From Bryobacterales bacterium (GTDB lineage Bacteria; Acidobacteriota; Terriglobia; Bryobacterales; Bryobacteraceae), in assembly GCA_016789905.1 (NCBI GenBank), contig JAEUQC010000059.1, positions 53,688 through 117,687 of the forward strand: 64,000 nt of DNA. The letters are read 5' to 3'. Both the position numbers and the translations under genes were made by a program. A model generated the notes under the pieces. The model did not search any database and was not told where the DNA came from. It worked only from the letters and a program-made list of their open reading frames with translations. This document shows, one piece after another, positions 8,975-17,736 of this stretch. Every line of letters begins with the position of its first letter. Position 1 is the stretch's first letter.

Positions 8975-9712
8975 ATGGTAGTTTTCACTGATCTGGACGG
9001 CACCCTGCTGGACCGCGACACCTACAGTCACGCGCCAGCCGATTCCGCCATCGACCGCTGCAAAGCCCTCGGCGTCCCGATCGTGCTGGTCACCAGCAAA
9101 ACCCGCGCCGAAGTGGAGGCGTTGCGTCTCTCCATGCGCCACACCGGCCCCTACATCATCGAAAACGGCGCCGCGGCAATCCTTCCAGGACACCCCGATC
9201 TCATTCTCGGCGCCTCCAGTTCCGCCTCCCGCGCCGCCCTCCGCCGCGCCTCCTTCGTCTCCGGTGTACTAGTCCGCGGCTTCAGCGACATGTCCATCGA
9301 CGAAATCTGCCAGCGCAGCGGTCTGCACCCAGAAATCGCCGCCCTCGCCGCCCGCCGCGAGTACGGCGAACCCTTCGTTGTCCTCAGCGGCCCTGTCTCC
9401 CGTCTCGAATCCGCCCTGGCCGAACTCGGCTTTCAAGTCACTCGCGGAGGCCGCTTCTTCCACGTTCTCGGCGGCTGCGACAAAGCCCGCGCCGTCCGAA
9501 AAGTAGCCGAATTCCTGAACGACGGTGACACAATTGGCCTCGGCGACGCCCCCAACGATATCCCCTTCCTCCTCACCGTCCGCCGCCCCATTCTCATCCC
9601 GTCTCCTCACCTCCATGCCATGCGTGCCGCCCTCCCCAATGCCTTCATCGCTCCTGAGCCCGGCCCCGCCGGATGGTCTCGCGCCCTTCTCGAAATCCTC
9701 GACAACCCATAA
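8975..9712 (+). CDS. HAD phosphatase, mannosyl-3-phosphoglycerate phosphatase-like
   Basis: 245 residues from ATG at 8975, which begins right at the HAD motif I VVFTDLDGTLLD. Further motifs: VLVTSKTRAEVEAL (motif II), GGCDKARAVRKV (Lys, motif III) and GLGDAPNDIPFL (motif IV acidic pair). The cap with the RFFHVLGG stretch and overall size match the MPGP/YedP branch of HAD-IIB, which dephosphorylates mannosyl-3-phosphoglycerate to the compatible solute mannosylglycerate. No MPG synthase is in the window, so the actual substrate is open. The large upstream in-frame extension is antisense to the KASIII-like gene and is not real. Confidence 0.82.
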   Translation: MVVFTDLDGTLLDRDTYSHAPADSAIDRCKALGVPIVLVTSKTRAEVEALRLSMRHTGPYIIENGAAAILPGHPDLILGASSSASRAALRRASFVSGVLVRGFSDMSIDEICQRSGLHPEIAALAARREYGEPFVVLSGPVSRLESALAELGFQVTRGGRFFHVLGGCDKARAVRKVAEFLNDGDTIGLGDAPNDIPFLLTVRRPILIPSPHLHAMRAALPNAFIAPEPGPAGWSRALLEILDNP

Positions 9713-9810
9713 ATCCGAAAATGTGCCTAAAGTACCAGGACCATAGTAGTAGGGTATTGGGACTCGTCCTATTGACCGTCCTAGGTAGTTCGCATTAGTC
9801 TTGTGGAGAC

Positions 9811-10134
9811 GTGAGCGAACAACGCAAAAATCAACGATTCGAATTGAAGCTGCCCATCGAGCTCGTAAAGGCGGGCGGCGACGAAACTACCCACGTAGGG
9901 GAAACACGCAATCTGAGCTCGGGCGGTGTGCTATTCACCACCGAAGGACGATTGCAGAAAGGCGATCCGATCGAATACATGGTCACCCTGCCCGCCGCCG
10001 GCAGTGAGGTTGGCGTTCGGCTGCGTTGCATGGGCAAGGTGGTTCGCGTGGATGAAAAGGAAGGCGTTACCTCCCGGCCGCCCTTTTCCATCGCCGCGAC
10101 TTTGGAACGGCACGAATTCCTCCGCCGCTCCTAA
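9811..10134 (+). CDS. PilZ domain protein, single domain
   Basis: 107 residues with a GTG start (9811). PilZ motifs are the N-terminal RKNQRFELKLP (RxxxR-type c-di-GMP loop) and NLSSGGVLF (D/NxSxxG) about 30 residues later, followed by a beta barrel ending VVRVDE. PilZ domains bind cyclic-di-GMP and regulate motility or exopolysaccharide production. Stand-alone, so it probably works by binding a partner. The 98 bases upstream are relatively AT-rich (starting after the phosphatase stop) and likely hold its promoter. The helicase gene begins 60 bases downstream. Confidence 0.85.
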   Translation: MSEQRKNQRFELKLPIELVKAGGDETTHVGETRNLSSGGVLFTTEGRLQKGDPIEYMVTLPAAGSEVGVRLRCMGKVVRVDEKEGVTSRPPFSIAATLERHEFLRRS

Positions 10135-10194
10135 GCCCACTTGTTGCGTTTCCTGTAAGGGCGTGGTAGCAAAGAAAAAGCGAAACCGCGCCCT

Positions 10195-12600
10195 ATGAAT
10201 CTCACCCTTGGCTTTCCGGATCCGGCAGGGTCCGAACAAAACGATCCCGGCCTCTCCCTCCGCCGCCCAACCGGGCTCGATGGCGCCGTCAACCGGTTCC
10301 GCGAATGGATGGCGAAGCCAGATTCTCCCGTCCGCTCCATTCAACATCAGCCGGCCCGCGAAGGCGACTTTTCCCCCATTCCCGAAACCGTCGCCCCCGG
10401 CCTCGCCGCGGCCTTCCATGCCCGTGGCATCCAGCAGCTCTACAGCCACCAGGCCGCCGCCTATGCCGAAATCGCCGATGGCCGCAACGTCGTCGTCGTC
10501 ACCCCCACCGCCAGCGGCAAAACCCTCTGCTACAACCTCCCCGTCCTCAATCGCCTCCTTGCCGATCCCGCCGCCCGCGCCATGTATCTCTTCCCCACCA
10601 AGGCCCTCGCAGAGGATCAGTTGCAGGAGTTCCAGGCCGCCGTTGACTCCATGCGCATCGACGGCAAGGTCCCCGAAATCCGGGCCTTCACCTACGATGG
10701 CGACACCCCGCAGGACGCCCGCCGCGCCATTCGAGAGCGGGCCAACGTCGTCTTCACCAACCCCGACATGCTGCACGCCGGCATCCTGCCCCATCACACC
10801 AAATGGGCCAAAGTCTTCGAAAATCTTCAGTTCATCGTCATCGACGAACTCCACTACTACCGCGGCGTCTACGGCAGTCACCTTGCTAACATCGTTCGCC
10901 GCATCCGCCGCATCTGCGAGTTCTACGGCTCTAAACCCGTTTTCATCTGCTGCTCGGCCACCATCGCAAACCCCCGTGAACTCGCCCAGGCCCTCTGCGA
11001 ACAGCCGTTCTCATTAATCGAAAAGAACGGCGCCCCCAGCGGCGAAAAGTACTTCGTCTTCTACAATCCACCCGTCGTCAACAAAGCCCTCGGCATCCGC
11101 CGCAGCTATCTCGCCGAATCCCGCCGCATTGCTCTGGAATTCCTCGACCGCGGCCAGCAAACCCTCGTCTTCACCAACAACCGCCTCGCCACCGAAATTT
11201 TAACGACGTATCTCAAGGACGCCGCCGAACGCATTCCCGCCCTCAAGGACCGCATCAGCGGCTATCGCGGCGGCTATCTGCCCAAAGAACGCCGCGCCAT
11301 CGAACAGCAGATCCGCACCGGCGCCATCCGCGGCGTCGTCGCCACCAACGCGCTCGAACTCGGCGTCGATATCGGCTCGCTCGACGCTGTAGTCATGGCC
11401 GGCTACCCCGGAACCATCGCCTCCACCTGGCAGCGCGCCGGCCGCGCCGGCCGCCGCCAGAAAGCCTCTCTCGCCGTCCTCGTCGCCTCCAGCGCCCCGC
11501 TCGATCAATACATCATCGACAACCCGGCATACTTCTTCGATCGCCCGCCCGAACATGCCTTTATCAACCCCGATAATCTTGAAATTCTCTTGAATCACTT
11601 GAAGTGCGCGGCCTTTGAACTCCCCATCCGCGCCGGCGAGAAGTTCGGCCCCCACGACCCCGCTGATCTCTGCCGTTTCCTCCAGGAATTGGGTCTGCTC
11701 CACCTCTCCGGCGACACCTGGCACTGGACCAGCGACACCTACCCCGCCGACGCCGTCAGCCTCCGCGCCGTCACCAGCGACAACTTCGTTGTCATCGACA
11801 TGACCAACGAAAACAAAGTCATCGCCGAAGTCGATTTTCCTTCGGCTCTCACCACCCTCCACGAAAAGGCCATCTATCTTCACGATGCCCGCCAGTTCCA
11901 GGTGGAGCGCTTCGATTACGACGGCCGCAAAGCCTACGTGAAGGCAGTGGAATGCGACTATTTCACCGACGCTATTGATTACACGCAGGTAAAAATCATC
12001 CACGAATTCGACCGCCAGGAACTCCCCGGCGCCGCCCGCGCCCTCCATGGCGAAGTCCGCGTCAACCGGCAAATCGTCGGCTTCAAAAAGGTGAAGTTCT
12101 ACACCATGGAAAATGTGGGCGCCGGCAACCTTTCCACGCCCGAACAGGAGATGCACACCACGTCCTTCTGGCTCCACTTTTCCGAAGGGTTTCTGGCTCG
12201 CTTCCCTGATCTTACGCCCACCGAAAAGCAGAACGGCCTCGTCGGCCTCGGCCACGCCCTCCGCGCCGTCGCGGCGCTGCTCCTGATGTGCGACCCGCGC
12301 GACTTGGGCGTCACCCTCACGGAGGATTCAACAGAGCCCTCCCGCGACTACCGGCCCAATCTTTATCTCTACGACAACTATCCCGGCGGTATCGGCGGCA
12401 GCCAGCCGCTGTTCAAAATGCAGGATCGCCTTTTGCGTTCCGCCGCCGATCTCATCGCCGGTTGCCCTTGCGAACACGGGTGCCCCGGTTGCGTCGGCCC
12501 TATCGGTGAAGTCGGCGAACGGGGCAAGGAAGTGGCCAGCCGCGTTCTCGCCGAAATCCTCACCGCCTCACCGCAAAAGGAGCTCGTAGCCGGGGTCTAG
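10195..12600 (+). CDS. Superfamily 2 helicase, MrfA/Hrq1 type with DUF1998
   Basis: 801 residues. Helicase core: motif I VTPTASGKTLCYN near residue 105, motif II IDELHYYRG (DELH), motif III CSATIANP, motif IV FTNNRLA, motif VI QRAGRAGRR. The C-terminal MZB/DUF1998 region ends with CPCEHGCPGCVGP, the four-Cys zinc site seen in YprA/MrfA and Hrq1. These 3'-5' helicases act in DNA cross-link or mitomycin-type repair. Its partner nuclease MrfB (YprB) is not adjacent. The last 33 bases overlap the 3' end of the convergent hypothetical gene. Confidence 0.9.
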   Translation: MNLTLGFPDPAGSEQNDPGLSLRRPTGLDGAVNRFREWMAKPDSPVRSIQHQPAREGDFSPIPETVAPGLAAAFHARGIQQLYSHQAAAYAEIADGRNVVVVTPTASGKTLCYNLPVLNRLLADPAARAMYLFPTKALAEDQLQEFQAAVDSMRIDGKVPEIRAFTYDGDTPQDARRAIRERANVVFTNPDMLHAGILPHHTKWAKVFENLQFIVIDELHYYRGVYGSHLANIVRRIRRICEFYGSKPVFICCSATIANPRELAQALCEQPFSLIEKNGAPSGEKYFVFYNPPVVNKALGIRRSYLAESRRIALEFLDRGQQTLVFTNNRLATEILTTYLKDAAERIPALKDRISGYRGGYLPKERRAIEQQIRTGAIRGVVATNALELGVDIGSLDAVVMAGYPGTIASTWQRAGRAGRRQKASLAVLVASSAPLDQYIIDNPAYFFDRPPEHAFINPDNLEILLNHLKCAAFELPIRAGEKFGPHDPADLCRFLQELGLLHLSGDTWHWTSDTYPADAVSLRAVTSDNFVVIDMTNENKVIAEVDFPSALTTLHEKAIYLHDARQFQVERFDYDGRKAYVKAVECDYFTDAIDYTQVKIIHEFDRQELPGAARALHGEVRVNRQIVGFKKVKFYTMENVGAGNLSTPEQEMHTTSFWLHFSEGFLARFPDLTPTEKQNGLVGLGHALRAVAALLLMCDPRDLGVTLTEDSTEPSRDYRPNLYLYDNYPGGIGGSQPLFKMQDRLLRSAADLIAGCPCEHGCPGCVGPIGEVGERGKEVASRVLAEILTASPQKELVAGV

Positions 12601-13374
12601 CTCGGTCAATCGCAGCAGTTGGTGTACCTGGTAGGGGTTGGTTTTCCCGCCCGTCACCTGATTCCGCAGCACTTCAAGCCCATGCCGTATCCCGCTCGCC
12701 TCGTCGATATCGATATCGGCGGCCATCGTGCCATCCGCGCTATGGCGCATCAGCGTGAATTGGATGTTGGCGTGGTCGTCCCGGCTCTTGAAGCTCTTGA
12801 AAATCTTGTAGTCCTTCAACGGCTTGTGCAGCGTCTTGTCCGCCTTCTCGAAACGCGCGGGCGTCTCTTCCAGGAACGCCAGAATCTCCGGCGCCACGCG
12901 GCAGAAGACCCGGTCCTGTTCCAGCCGCAAAACCGTTCGCACGAATGGGAAAGAGTTGGCCGTGGTCACATGCCGCGCCTTCGCGAATATGTTCAGCAAA
13001 CAAGCCTGCCGCATCGCGTCCAGCGTGTCGAAGTAGCCAGCCGCGGGCAGGATCGCCGTCAAGTCCGGATGCAGCGGCGGCGCCAGAATCCCCTTCACCC
13101 GCCCCGGCCGGATCGCCAATCGAATCTTCCCCGGATTGGCGTTGGAGAAGAACGAATACAGCCGGTAGTTGCGCGATTCAATCCGTACCGCGTATGGCCC
13201 GGCGTTCAGCCCGGTCACGGTAAAGTCGGTTTCGCCCGGCTGGTTGAAGGTCGCCTCCATCGCCGTTCCCGCCGTATTGCCGGCCGGGCGCAGCGTCACC
13301 GTGAATGGGCCCTCCACCGGCGCATAGTCCAGCCCGGTCAGAGTCATGCGCAGCTTGCTGGTTCCCATAGCCAT
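12568..13374 (-). CDS. Hypothetical protein, N-terminal beta-sandwich, unknown function
   Basis: About 268 residues if started at ATG 13374 (MAMGTSKLRMTLTGLDY); ATGs at 13368 and 13431 are alternatives, the latter overlapping the divergent radical SAM start. The first 90 residues look like a carboxypeptidase-regulatory-like beta-sandwich (GPFTVTLRPAG, FTVTGLNAGPYAVRI), the rest is mixed alpha/beta, ending with a conserved-looking segment IDEASGIRHGLEVLRNQVTGGKTNPYQVHQLL. I do not recognise the family. No signal peptide is seen. The frame extending further upstream to 14175 is antisense to the radical SAM gene and rejected. The last 33 bases overlap the helicase 3' end. Confidence 0.6.
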   Translation of the reverse strand: MAMGTSKLRMTLTGLDYAPVEGPFTVTLRPAGNTAGTAMEATFNQPGETDFTVTGLNAGPYAVRIESRNYRLYSFFSNANPGKIRLAIRPGRVKGILAPPLHPDLTAILPAAGYFDTLDAMRQACLLNIFAKARHVTTANSFPFVRTVLRLEQDRVFCRVAPEILAFLEETPARFEKADKTLHKPLKDYKIFKSFKSRDDHANIQFTLMRHSADGTMAADIDIDEASGIRHGLEVLRNQVTGGKTNPYQVHQLLRLTELDPGYELLLR

Positions 13375-13422
13375 CGATACTACAGGATTGACAACCGCCA
13401 CCGAGGGCGTAATGCTGCCAGT

Positions 13423-14628
13423 ATGTTCCATGTCATGGCGAAGCCCACCGGCGCCATCTGCAATCTCGATTGCAAGTACTGCTTCTTTCTCTCCAAGGAA
13501 TCGCTCTATCCCGGAAGCCCGTACCGCATGGGCCCCGATGTGCAGGAAACCTACATTCGCCAGGTGCTGGCAGCGGCCCACGGCGCGCCCTCGGTTACCA
13601 TCGCCTGGCAGGGCGGGGAGCCCACGCTCATGGGGCTCGATTTTTTTCGCCGCGCTCTCGAACTCACCCGCAAATACGTCACGCCAGGAACAGCGGTCGA
13701 ACATACCTTCCAGACCAATGGAACGCTTCTCGATGACGAATGGTGCCGCTTTTTCGCCGATAACCGCATCCTCGCCGGGCTTTCGCTCGACGGGCCCAAG
13801 GATATTCACGACACCTATCGCGTCGACAAAGGCGGCCAGCCGACGTTCGATAAGGTGATGCGCGCCGCCCGCCGCCTGCAGGCCGCCGGCGCCGAGTTCA
13901 ACATTCTCTGCACCGTCCACGCCGCCAACGGAGATCGCCCGCTCGATGTCTACCGCTTCTTCCGCGACGTGGTGAAGGCGAAGTACCTGCAGTTCATCCC
14001 GATTGTCGAAGGGCCGCCGGTCACGGAGCGTTCCGTGAAGCCCGAACAATGGGGCCGTTTCCTGAACGCCATCTTCGATGAGTGGATCCGCAAAGACGTC
14101 GGCACAATCTACGTGCAGCACTTTGATTCGGCGTTGGCCTGCTGGCACGGCGCCGGCGCGGCCCTGTGCATTCACCAGGAGACCTGCGGCCAGGCCATGG
14201 CGCTAATGCCCAACGGCGATGTCTACTCCTGCGATCATTACGTGGATCCGGAATATTTCCTCGGCAACATCATGCGGGAAGATCTGACGCAAATCGCCAC
14301 GCAGCCCAAGCAGATTGCGTTCGGTAACGGCAAGCGCGACGGGCTGCCGAAGTACTGCCTCGAATGCAACGTGCGTTTTGCCTGTCACGGCGAATGTCCC
14401 AAAAGCCGCTTCCTAACGACGCCCGACGGCGAAGTCGGCCTGAACTACCTCTGCGCCGGCCACAAGTTGTACTTCAATCACATTGATAAGCCGATGCGCA
14501 TGATGTCGGCGTTGATCCGCCAGGGCCGCCACGCCGGCGAGGTGATGGGTCTCTTAGTGGAGCAGGAGCGCCAGAAGAAGATGGGCATGCCCACCCGCGC
14601 CCGCGCCGCCTGGGACCGCCCGCGCTAG
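13423..14628 (+). CDS. Anaerobic sulfatase-maturating-type radical SAM enzyme (anSME-like)
   Basis: 401 residues from ATG at 13423. The radical SAM cluster is CNLDCKYCFF (CxxxCxxC), after the typical MAKPTGAICNLDC lead. Further signatures are the WQGGEPTLMG motif, the FQTNGTLLD strand, GLSLDGPKDIHD, and a C-terminal SPASM domain with CGQAMALMPNGDVYSCDHYV and CLECNVRFACHGECPK, which hold two auxiliary clusters. Family members convert Cys or Ser in a (C/S)xPxR site of sulfatases to formylglycine. No sulfatase gene is in this window; it acts in trans or on another substrate. Upstream in-frame region belongs to the antisense hypothetical gene. Confidence 0.9.
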   Translation: MFHVMAKPTGAICNLDCKYCFFLSKESLYPGSPYRMGPDVQETYIRQVLAAAHGAPSVTIAWQGGEPTLMGLDFFRRALELTRKYVTPGTAVEHTFQTNGTLLDDEWCRFFADNRILAGLSLDGPKDIHDTYRVDKGGQPTFDKVMRAARRLQAAGAEFNILCTVHAANGDRPLDVYRFFRDVVKAKYLQFIPIVEGPPVTERSVKPEQWGRFLNAIFDEWIRKDVGTIYVQHFDSALACWHGAGAALCIHQETCGQAMALMPNGDVYSCDHYVDPEYFLGNIMREDLTQIATQPKQIAFGNGKRDGLPKYCLECNVRFACHGECPKSRFLTTPDGEVGLNYLCAGHKLYFNHIDKPMRMMSALIRQGRHAGEVMGLLVEQERQKKMGMPTRARAAWDRPR

Positions 14629-14655
14629 GAAACGCTCCCCCGCCGGGAGGAATGA

Positions 14656-15264
14656 ATGACCAAAATCGATCTAAAAAAAGAACGGAAGGATCTCTACCAG
14701 CCGTCACCGAAAGCTGTGGCCGAAGTGGACGTACCCCCAACCGCCTACCTCATGATCGACGGTGAAGGCGACCCCAATTCGTCGCAGGCCTACGCCGCTG
14801 CGGTGGAGGCGCTGTTTTCGGTCTCCTATGCCGTGAAGTTCGCGGTTAAGAAAGGACCTTTGGCCATTGACTATGCGGTCATGCCAATGGAAGGGCTCTG
14901 GTGGGCCGACGACATGTCGAACTTCGCGCGGGATAAAACCAAGTGGAAGTGGACGATCATGATCGCGCAGCCGGCCTTCGTGCCACAGGATACGATTCGC
15001 GCGGCCATTGAAGCAGTCAGCGCGAAGAAGGGTTTACCCGCCCTTTCCAAACTGCGTGTCGAAACGGTGAAGGAAGGCCGTTGCGCGCAGATTCTCCACA
15101 TTGGACCGTTCTCCGAAGAAGGCCCCGCAATTGAGAAAGTGCACGCGTTTATCGAAGCCAATGGCAAGCGTCTCACCGGGAAACACCACGAAATCTACCT
15201 GAGCGACATCCGCAAGGCGGCTCCTTCGAAATGGAAAACCATTATCCGGCAGCCAATGCGCTGA
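14656..15264 (+). CDS. GyrI-like small-molecule-binding domain protein
   Basis: 202 residues with a strong GGGAGG ribosome site at 14645-14650. Motifs of the stand-alone GyrI-like family: VPPTAYLMIDGEGDPNSS, YAVMPMEGLWWAD, WKWTIMIAQPAFV, LRVETVKEGRCAQILHIGPFSEEGP and KHHEIYLSDIRKAAPSKWKTIIRQP. Such proteins bind hydrophobic ligands; some hydrolyse cyclopropane-type compounds. No HTH domain is present, so it is not itself a regulator. Neighbours do not define a pathway. Confidence 0.85.
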   Translation: MTKIDLKKERKDLYQPSPKAVAEVDVPPTAYLMIDGEGDPNSSQAYAAAVEALFSVSYAVKFAVKKGPLAIDYAVMPMEGLWWADDMSNFARDKTKWKWTIMIAQPAFVPQDTIRAAIEAVSAKKGLPALSKLRVETVKEGRCAQILHIGPFSEEGPAIEKVHAFIEANGKRLTGKHHEIYLSDIRKAAPSKWKTIIRQPMR

Positions 15265-15271
15265 GCCGTCG

Positions 15272-15625
15272 CTAGCGGGAGCGCCGTGCGCCGCGCGTCC
15301 CTTTGGCCACCGCCATCCGCCACGAAGCGGCAAGCAGTTCCCGCAGCGCCTCCGGGCTCACCCGCCCGAGGCGCACCAGTACCAGCGGATAGCGCCGGTA
15401 GTAGCTGGTCAAATAGTACGTCTCCGGTGCGTCCGCCAGCAGCCCTTCGCGATTCTCGACGCCGGACCGCACCACCAGCGTGTCCGGTTCTGCTGTCGCG
15501 TGCATCGCCAGTCCCGCCACAAACACGCCGTTGACTTTCAGTACGGGTGAGCCATCGTACTTTGTCGCCGCCTGCACCCCGGGCAACTCCAGCCCGATCC
15601 TCCGCACGGTGTCGAAATTAGACAT
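15272..15625 (-). CDS. MmcQ/YjbR family protein
   Basis: 117 residues from ATG 15625 (MSNFDTVRRIGLELPGV). The family signature is the early LPGVQAATKYDGSPVLKVNGVFVAGL followed by ETYYLTSYYRRYPLVLVRL, where the YY..YP.VLVRL segment is typical. YjbR-like proteins have a double-wing fold and are annotated as putative DNA-binding, with no proven role. The start overlaps the SDR stop by 8 bases, so it is the last member of the 18.1-15.3 kb minus-strand operon. Confidence 0.8.
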   Translation of the reverse strand: MSNFDTVRRIGLELPGVQAATKYDGSPVLKVNGVFVAGLAMHATAEPDTLVVRSGVENREGLLADAPETYYLTSYYRRYPLVLVRLGRVSPEALRELLAASWRMAVAKGTRGARRSR

Positions 15626-16397
15626 CGGCAATCGTCAGCGGGCGCGGCAGCTTGCCGTCAACGTCCGCGAATCCGTATTCCGCCGCTACGCTCGCGGCGA
15701 TCAGCACCGCGCCCGCGTAGCGCTCCACGCCGGGGTCGGCCGCCAGCGCCGCCACCGCCCGGCCGATAAACTCCGGCGATTCCGAGTTCGTCATGTCCAG
15801 CCACTTGGCCACCGCCATGATCTTCTCCGTCCGAACCAGGCCCGGGTACAGCGACACCGCGGTGACCCCATGCGGCCGCAGTTCCACCGCCATGTCCGCC
15901 GTCATCTTATCGGTCGCCGCCTTGGCCACCCCGTAGGCGACATTGCCAATATGCTTCTGCGCGGCCCAGAACGAAATGTTCACAATGAGCCCCCGCTGCC
16001 GCGCCACCATCGACCGCGCCGCAAGTTGGCTGGCCACGTAGTGGGCGCGCACACCAGCCGCGAACATCGAGTCCCAGCGCCACGGCGGCTGTTCCCAGAA
16101 CGGTTTCGACCAGGTGAACACGCCATCTTCCATCATGTTCTCGTAGCCGCCCCAGACGTTGTTCACCAGTATGTCAATGCCGCCGGCCACGGCCTCAATC
16201 TGGCCGAACGCCGCCTGCACTTCTGAATCCACGCGGTGATCGCAGCGTATCGAAGTCACTCCGCCCTCCTCGCCGCCGGCGGAGCGCCCGGTGACGAAAA
16301 CGCGAGCTCCGCACGCGGCCAGCACCCGTGCCACACCCCGGCCCACGCCATAGGTTCCGCCAGTCACCACAGCCACTCGGCCCGTCAGGTCCCTCAT
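15618..16397 (-). CDS. Short-chain dehydrogenase/reductase
   Basis: 259 residues from ATG 16397. Rossmann signature TGGTYGVGRGVARVLA at residues 12-27, DILVNNVWGGYENM, active-site Ser in NISFWAAQKHIG and the YGVAKAATDK (YxxxK) pair. The segment after the Asn motif (WSKPFWEQPPWRWDSMF) resembles DHRS1-like SDRs. Substrate unknown. The start codon overlaps the stop of the short chimeric ORF (ATGA) that was created by tandem duplication; the intact gene would originally have been coupled directly to the O-methyltransferase. Confidence 0.88.
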   Translation of the reverse strand: MRDLTGRVAVVTGGTYGVGRGVARVLAACGARVFVTGRSAGGEEGGVTSIRCDHRVDSEVQAAFGQIEAVAGGIDILVNNVWGGYENMMEDGVFTWSKPFWEQPPWRWDSMFAAGVRAHYVASQLAARSMVARQRGLIVNISFWAAQKHIGNVAYGVAKAATDKMTADMAVELRPHGVTAVSLYPGLVRTEKIMAVAKWLDMTNSESPEFIGRAVAALAADPGVERYAGAVLIAASVAAEYGFADVDGKLPRPLTIADV

Positions 16398-16474
16398 GCG
16401 CCGCACCGCGCTTCCAGAATCGAAACCGGGTCGCCCGTTACCTTCACCACGCGTTCCAGCCGCGGCCCAGCCTG
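16132..16474. repeat. Tandem duplication, copy 2 (full length)
   Basis: Covers the duplicated methyltransferase tail and the first part of the intact SDR gene. Four bases separate it from copy 1. Offsets between copies are 347 bases at the left edge and 308 at the right edge, the difference being the 39-base deletion. Confidence 0.85.
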
Positions 16475-16705
16475 ATTAATCATGTTCTCGTAGCCGCTCC
16501 AGACGTTGTTTACCAGTATGTCAATGCCACCGGCAACGGCCTCAATCTGGCCGAACGCCGCCGGTACTTCTGAATCCACGCGGTGATCGCAGCGAATCCC
16601 CGTCATCCCGCCGTCCTCGCCGCCGACGGAGCGCCCGGTGTCGAAAACGCGAGCTCCGCACGCGGCCAGCACCCGCGCCACACCCCGGCCCGTCAGGTCC
16701 CTCAT
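16394..16705 (-). pseudogene. Chimeric 103-codon ORF: SDR head fused to methyltransferase tail
   Basis: Open frame from ATG 16705 to stop at 16394. Residues 1-76 copy the SDR N-terminus (MRDLTGRGVARVLAACGARVF ... DILVNNVWSGYENM) but lack 13 residues including the glycine motif TGGTYGVG; residues 77-103 copy the methyltransferase end (QAGPRLERVVKVTGDPVSIL). It cannot be a working dehydrogenase. The frame is intact and it overlaps both flanking genes as ATGA, so it may still be translated or serve to keep coupling. Divergence from both parents is several percent, so it is not brand-new. Confidence 0.8.
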
Positions 16706-16782
16706 GCGCCGCACCGCGCTTCCAGTATCGAAACCGGGTCGCCCATTACCTTCACCGCACGTTCCAGCCGCAGCCCAGCCTG
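16479..16782. repeat. Tandem duplication, copy 1 (with 39-bp deletion)
   Basis: Covers the true 3' end of the methyltransferase and the truncated SDR head. It matches 16132-16474 except for a 39-base deletion flanked in the longer copy by the short direct repeat cggccc, which suggests slippage. Substitutions are scattered over the whole unit. Confidence 0.85.
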
Positions 16783-17736
16783 GTCCAGCAACCCCATCCA
16801 CTCTGCTTCGGTGCGCTCCCGCCCGCCCGTCACCGCCAACATGTTCAGGTCGCTCATCAAACAGCGTTCCAGTTCCGTGTCCGCCTGATTCACCACCGCT
16901 GGCAACACGAACTCCACAATCAGCACCCGGCCATTGCCAGGCAAGGCGGCTCGGCAATGCCGCAGTATCCGCACCGCGTTCGCGTCGTCGTAGCCATGCA
17001 GCACATGCTTCAACACATACACATCGGCGCCGCCCGGCACGCTATCCAGCAGGTCCGCCGCCACCAGCCGGACCCGCTCGTCCGCTTCGAAGCGCGCGAC
17101 GGCGGCATCGACCGACGCCGGCCGGTCCACCAGCATCCCGCGCAGCCCCGCGTTTCCGTTCAGGATCGCCAACAGCAGCGAACCGCCGCCGCCCCCAAGA
17201 TCGGCCACCGTCCCGTAGCCGGAGAAGTCCCAACTGGTTGCGATCGCGACAAACTGCGCCGGATCGGCCGTCCCCATGACGGCTCGAAACACCGCGCCCG
17301 CATCCGGATCGGACGACCAGCGGGACCGCACCCCGGCCCGCTCCATTACTTTCGACGCCATCTCGCCCGTTCGCACACACTCGGTTAAGTGCGTCCAGTT
17401 GTCGGCCAGCAAGTCGGCCCAGAAAATCACTCCCGGCCAAGCCGAGCCCGGAGTGTTCTGCCGCAGCGGTTGTCCCAGGGCGGTCAACGCGAAGGTCCCC
17501 GGCCGCGTCTCGCTAACAATGCCAAGACTCGCCAGCGCGCGCAGCAACCGGTGCAGCGCACCCGCGTGCGCGCCGATGATGCCTGCCAGTGCCTCCACCG
17601 TCTGCTCGCCATCGGCCAGAGCGTCGGCAATACGCAGCCGCGCCGCCGCGCATACCATGCGGCTGCGCGTGTAGGCCATAGCCATCTCAACTAACTGGGT
17701 GGATGCCTCAATCACTTCGCTACGCGGGCCTCTCAT
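16702..17736 (-). CDS. SAM-dependent O-methyltransferase (acetylserotonin-type)
   Basis: 344 residues. N-terminal winged-helix dimerisation region (LRIADALADGEQTVEALA, LHRLLRALASLGIV), then the SAM site VADLGGGGGSLLLAIL near residue 180, VLKHVLHGYDDANAVRILRHC (catalytic His region) and GGRERTEAEWMGLLDQAGL, all typical of Methyltransf_2 enzymes that methylate hydroxyls of small aromatic metabolites. The first 17 bases overlap the VOC gene end, and the stop overlaps the chimeric ORF. Its 3' end is part of the tandem duplication. Confidence 0.88.
   Translation of the reverse strand: MRGPRSEVIEASTQLVEMAMAYTRSRMVCAAARLRIADALADGEQTVEALAGIIGAHAGALHRLLRALASLGIVSETRPGTFALTALGQPLRQNTPGSAWPGVIFWADLLADNWTHLTECVRTGEMASKVMERAGVRSRWSSDPDAGAVFRAVMGTADPAQFVAIATSWDFSGYGTVADLGGGGGSLLLAILNGNAGLRGMLVDRPASVDAAVARFEADERVRLVAADLLDSVPGGADVYVLKHVLHGYDDANAVRILRHCRAALPGNGRVLIVEFVLPAVVNQADTELERCLMSDLNMLAVTGGRERTEAEWMGLLDQAGLRLERAVKVMGDPVSILEARCGA

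Noticed and set aside
13375..14175. Upstream extension of the minus-strand hypothetical gene
   Set aside because: Lies opposite the clear radical SAM coding sequence; only the part below 13374 is protein-like.
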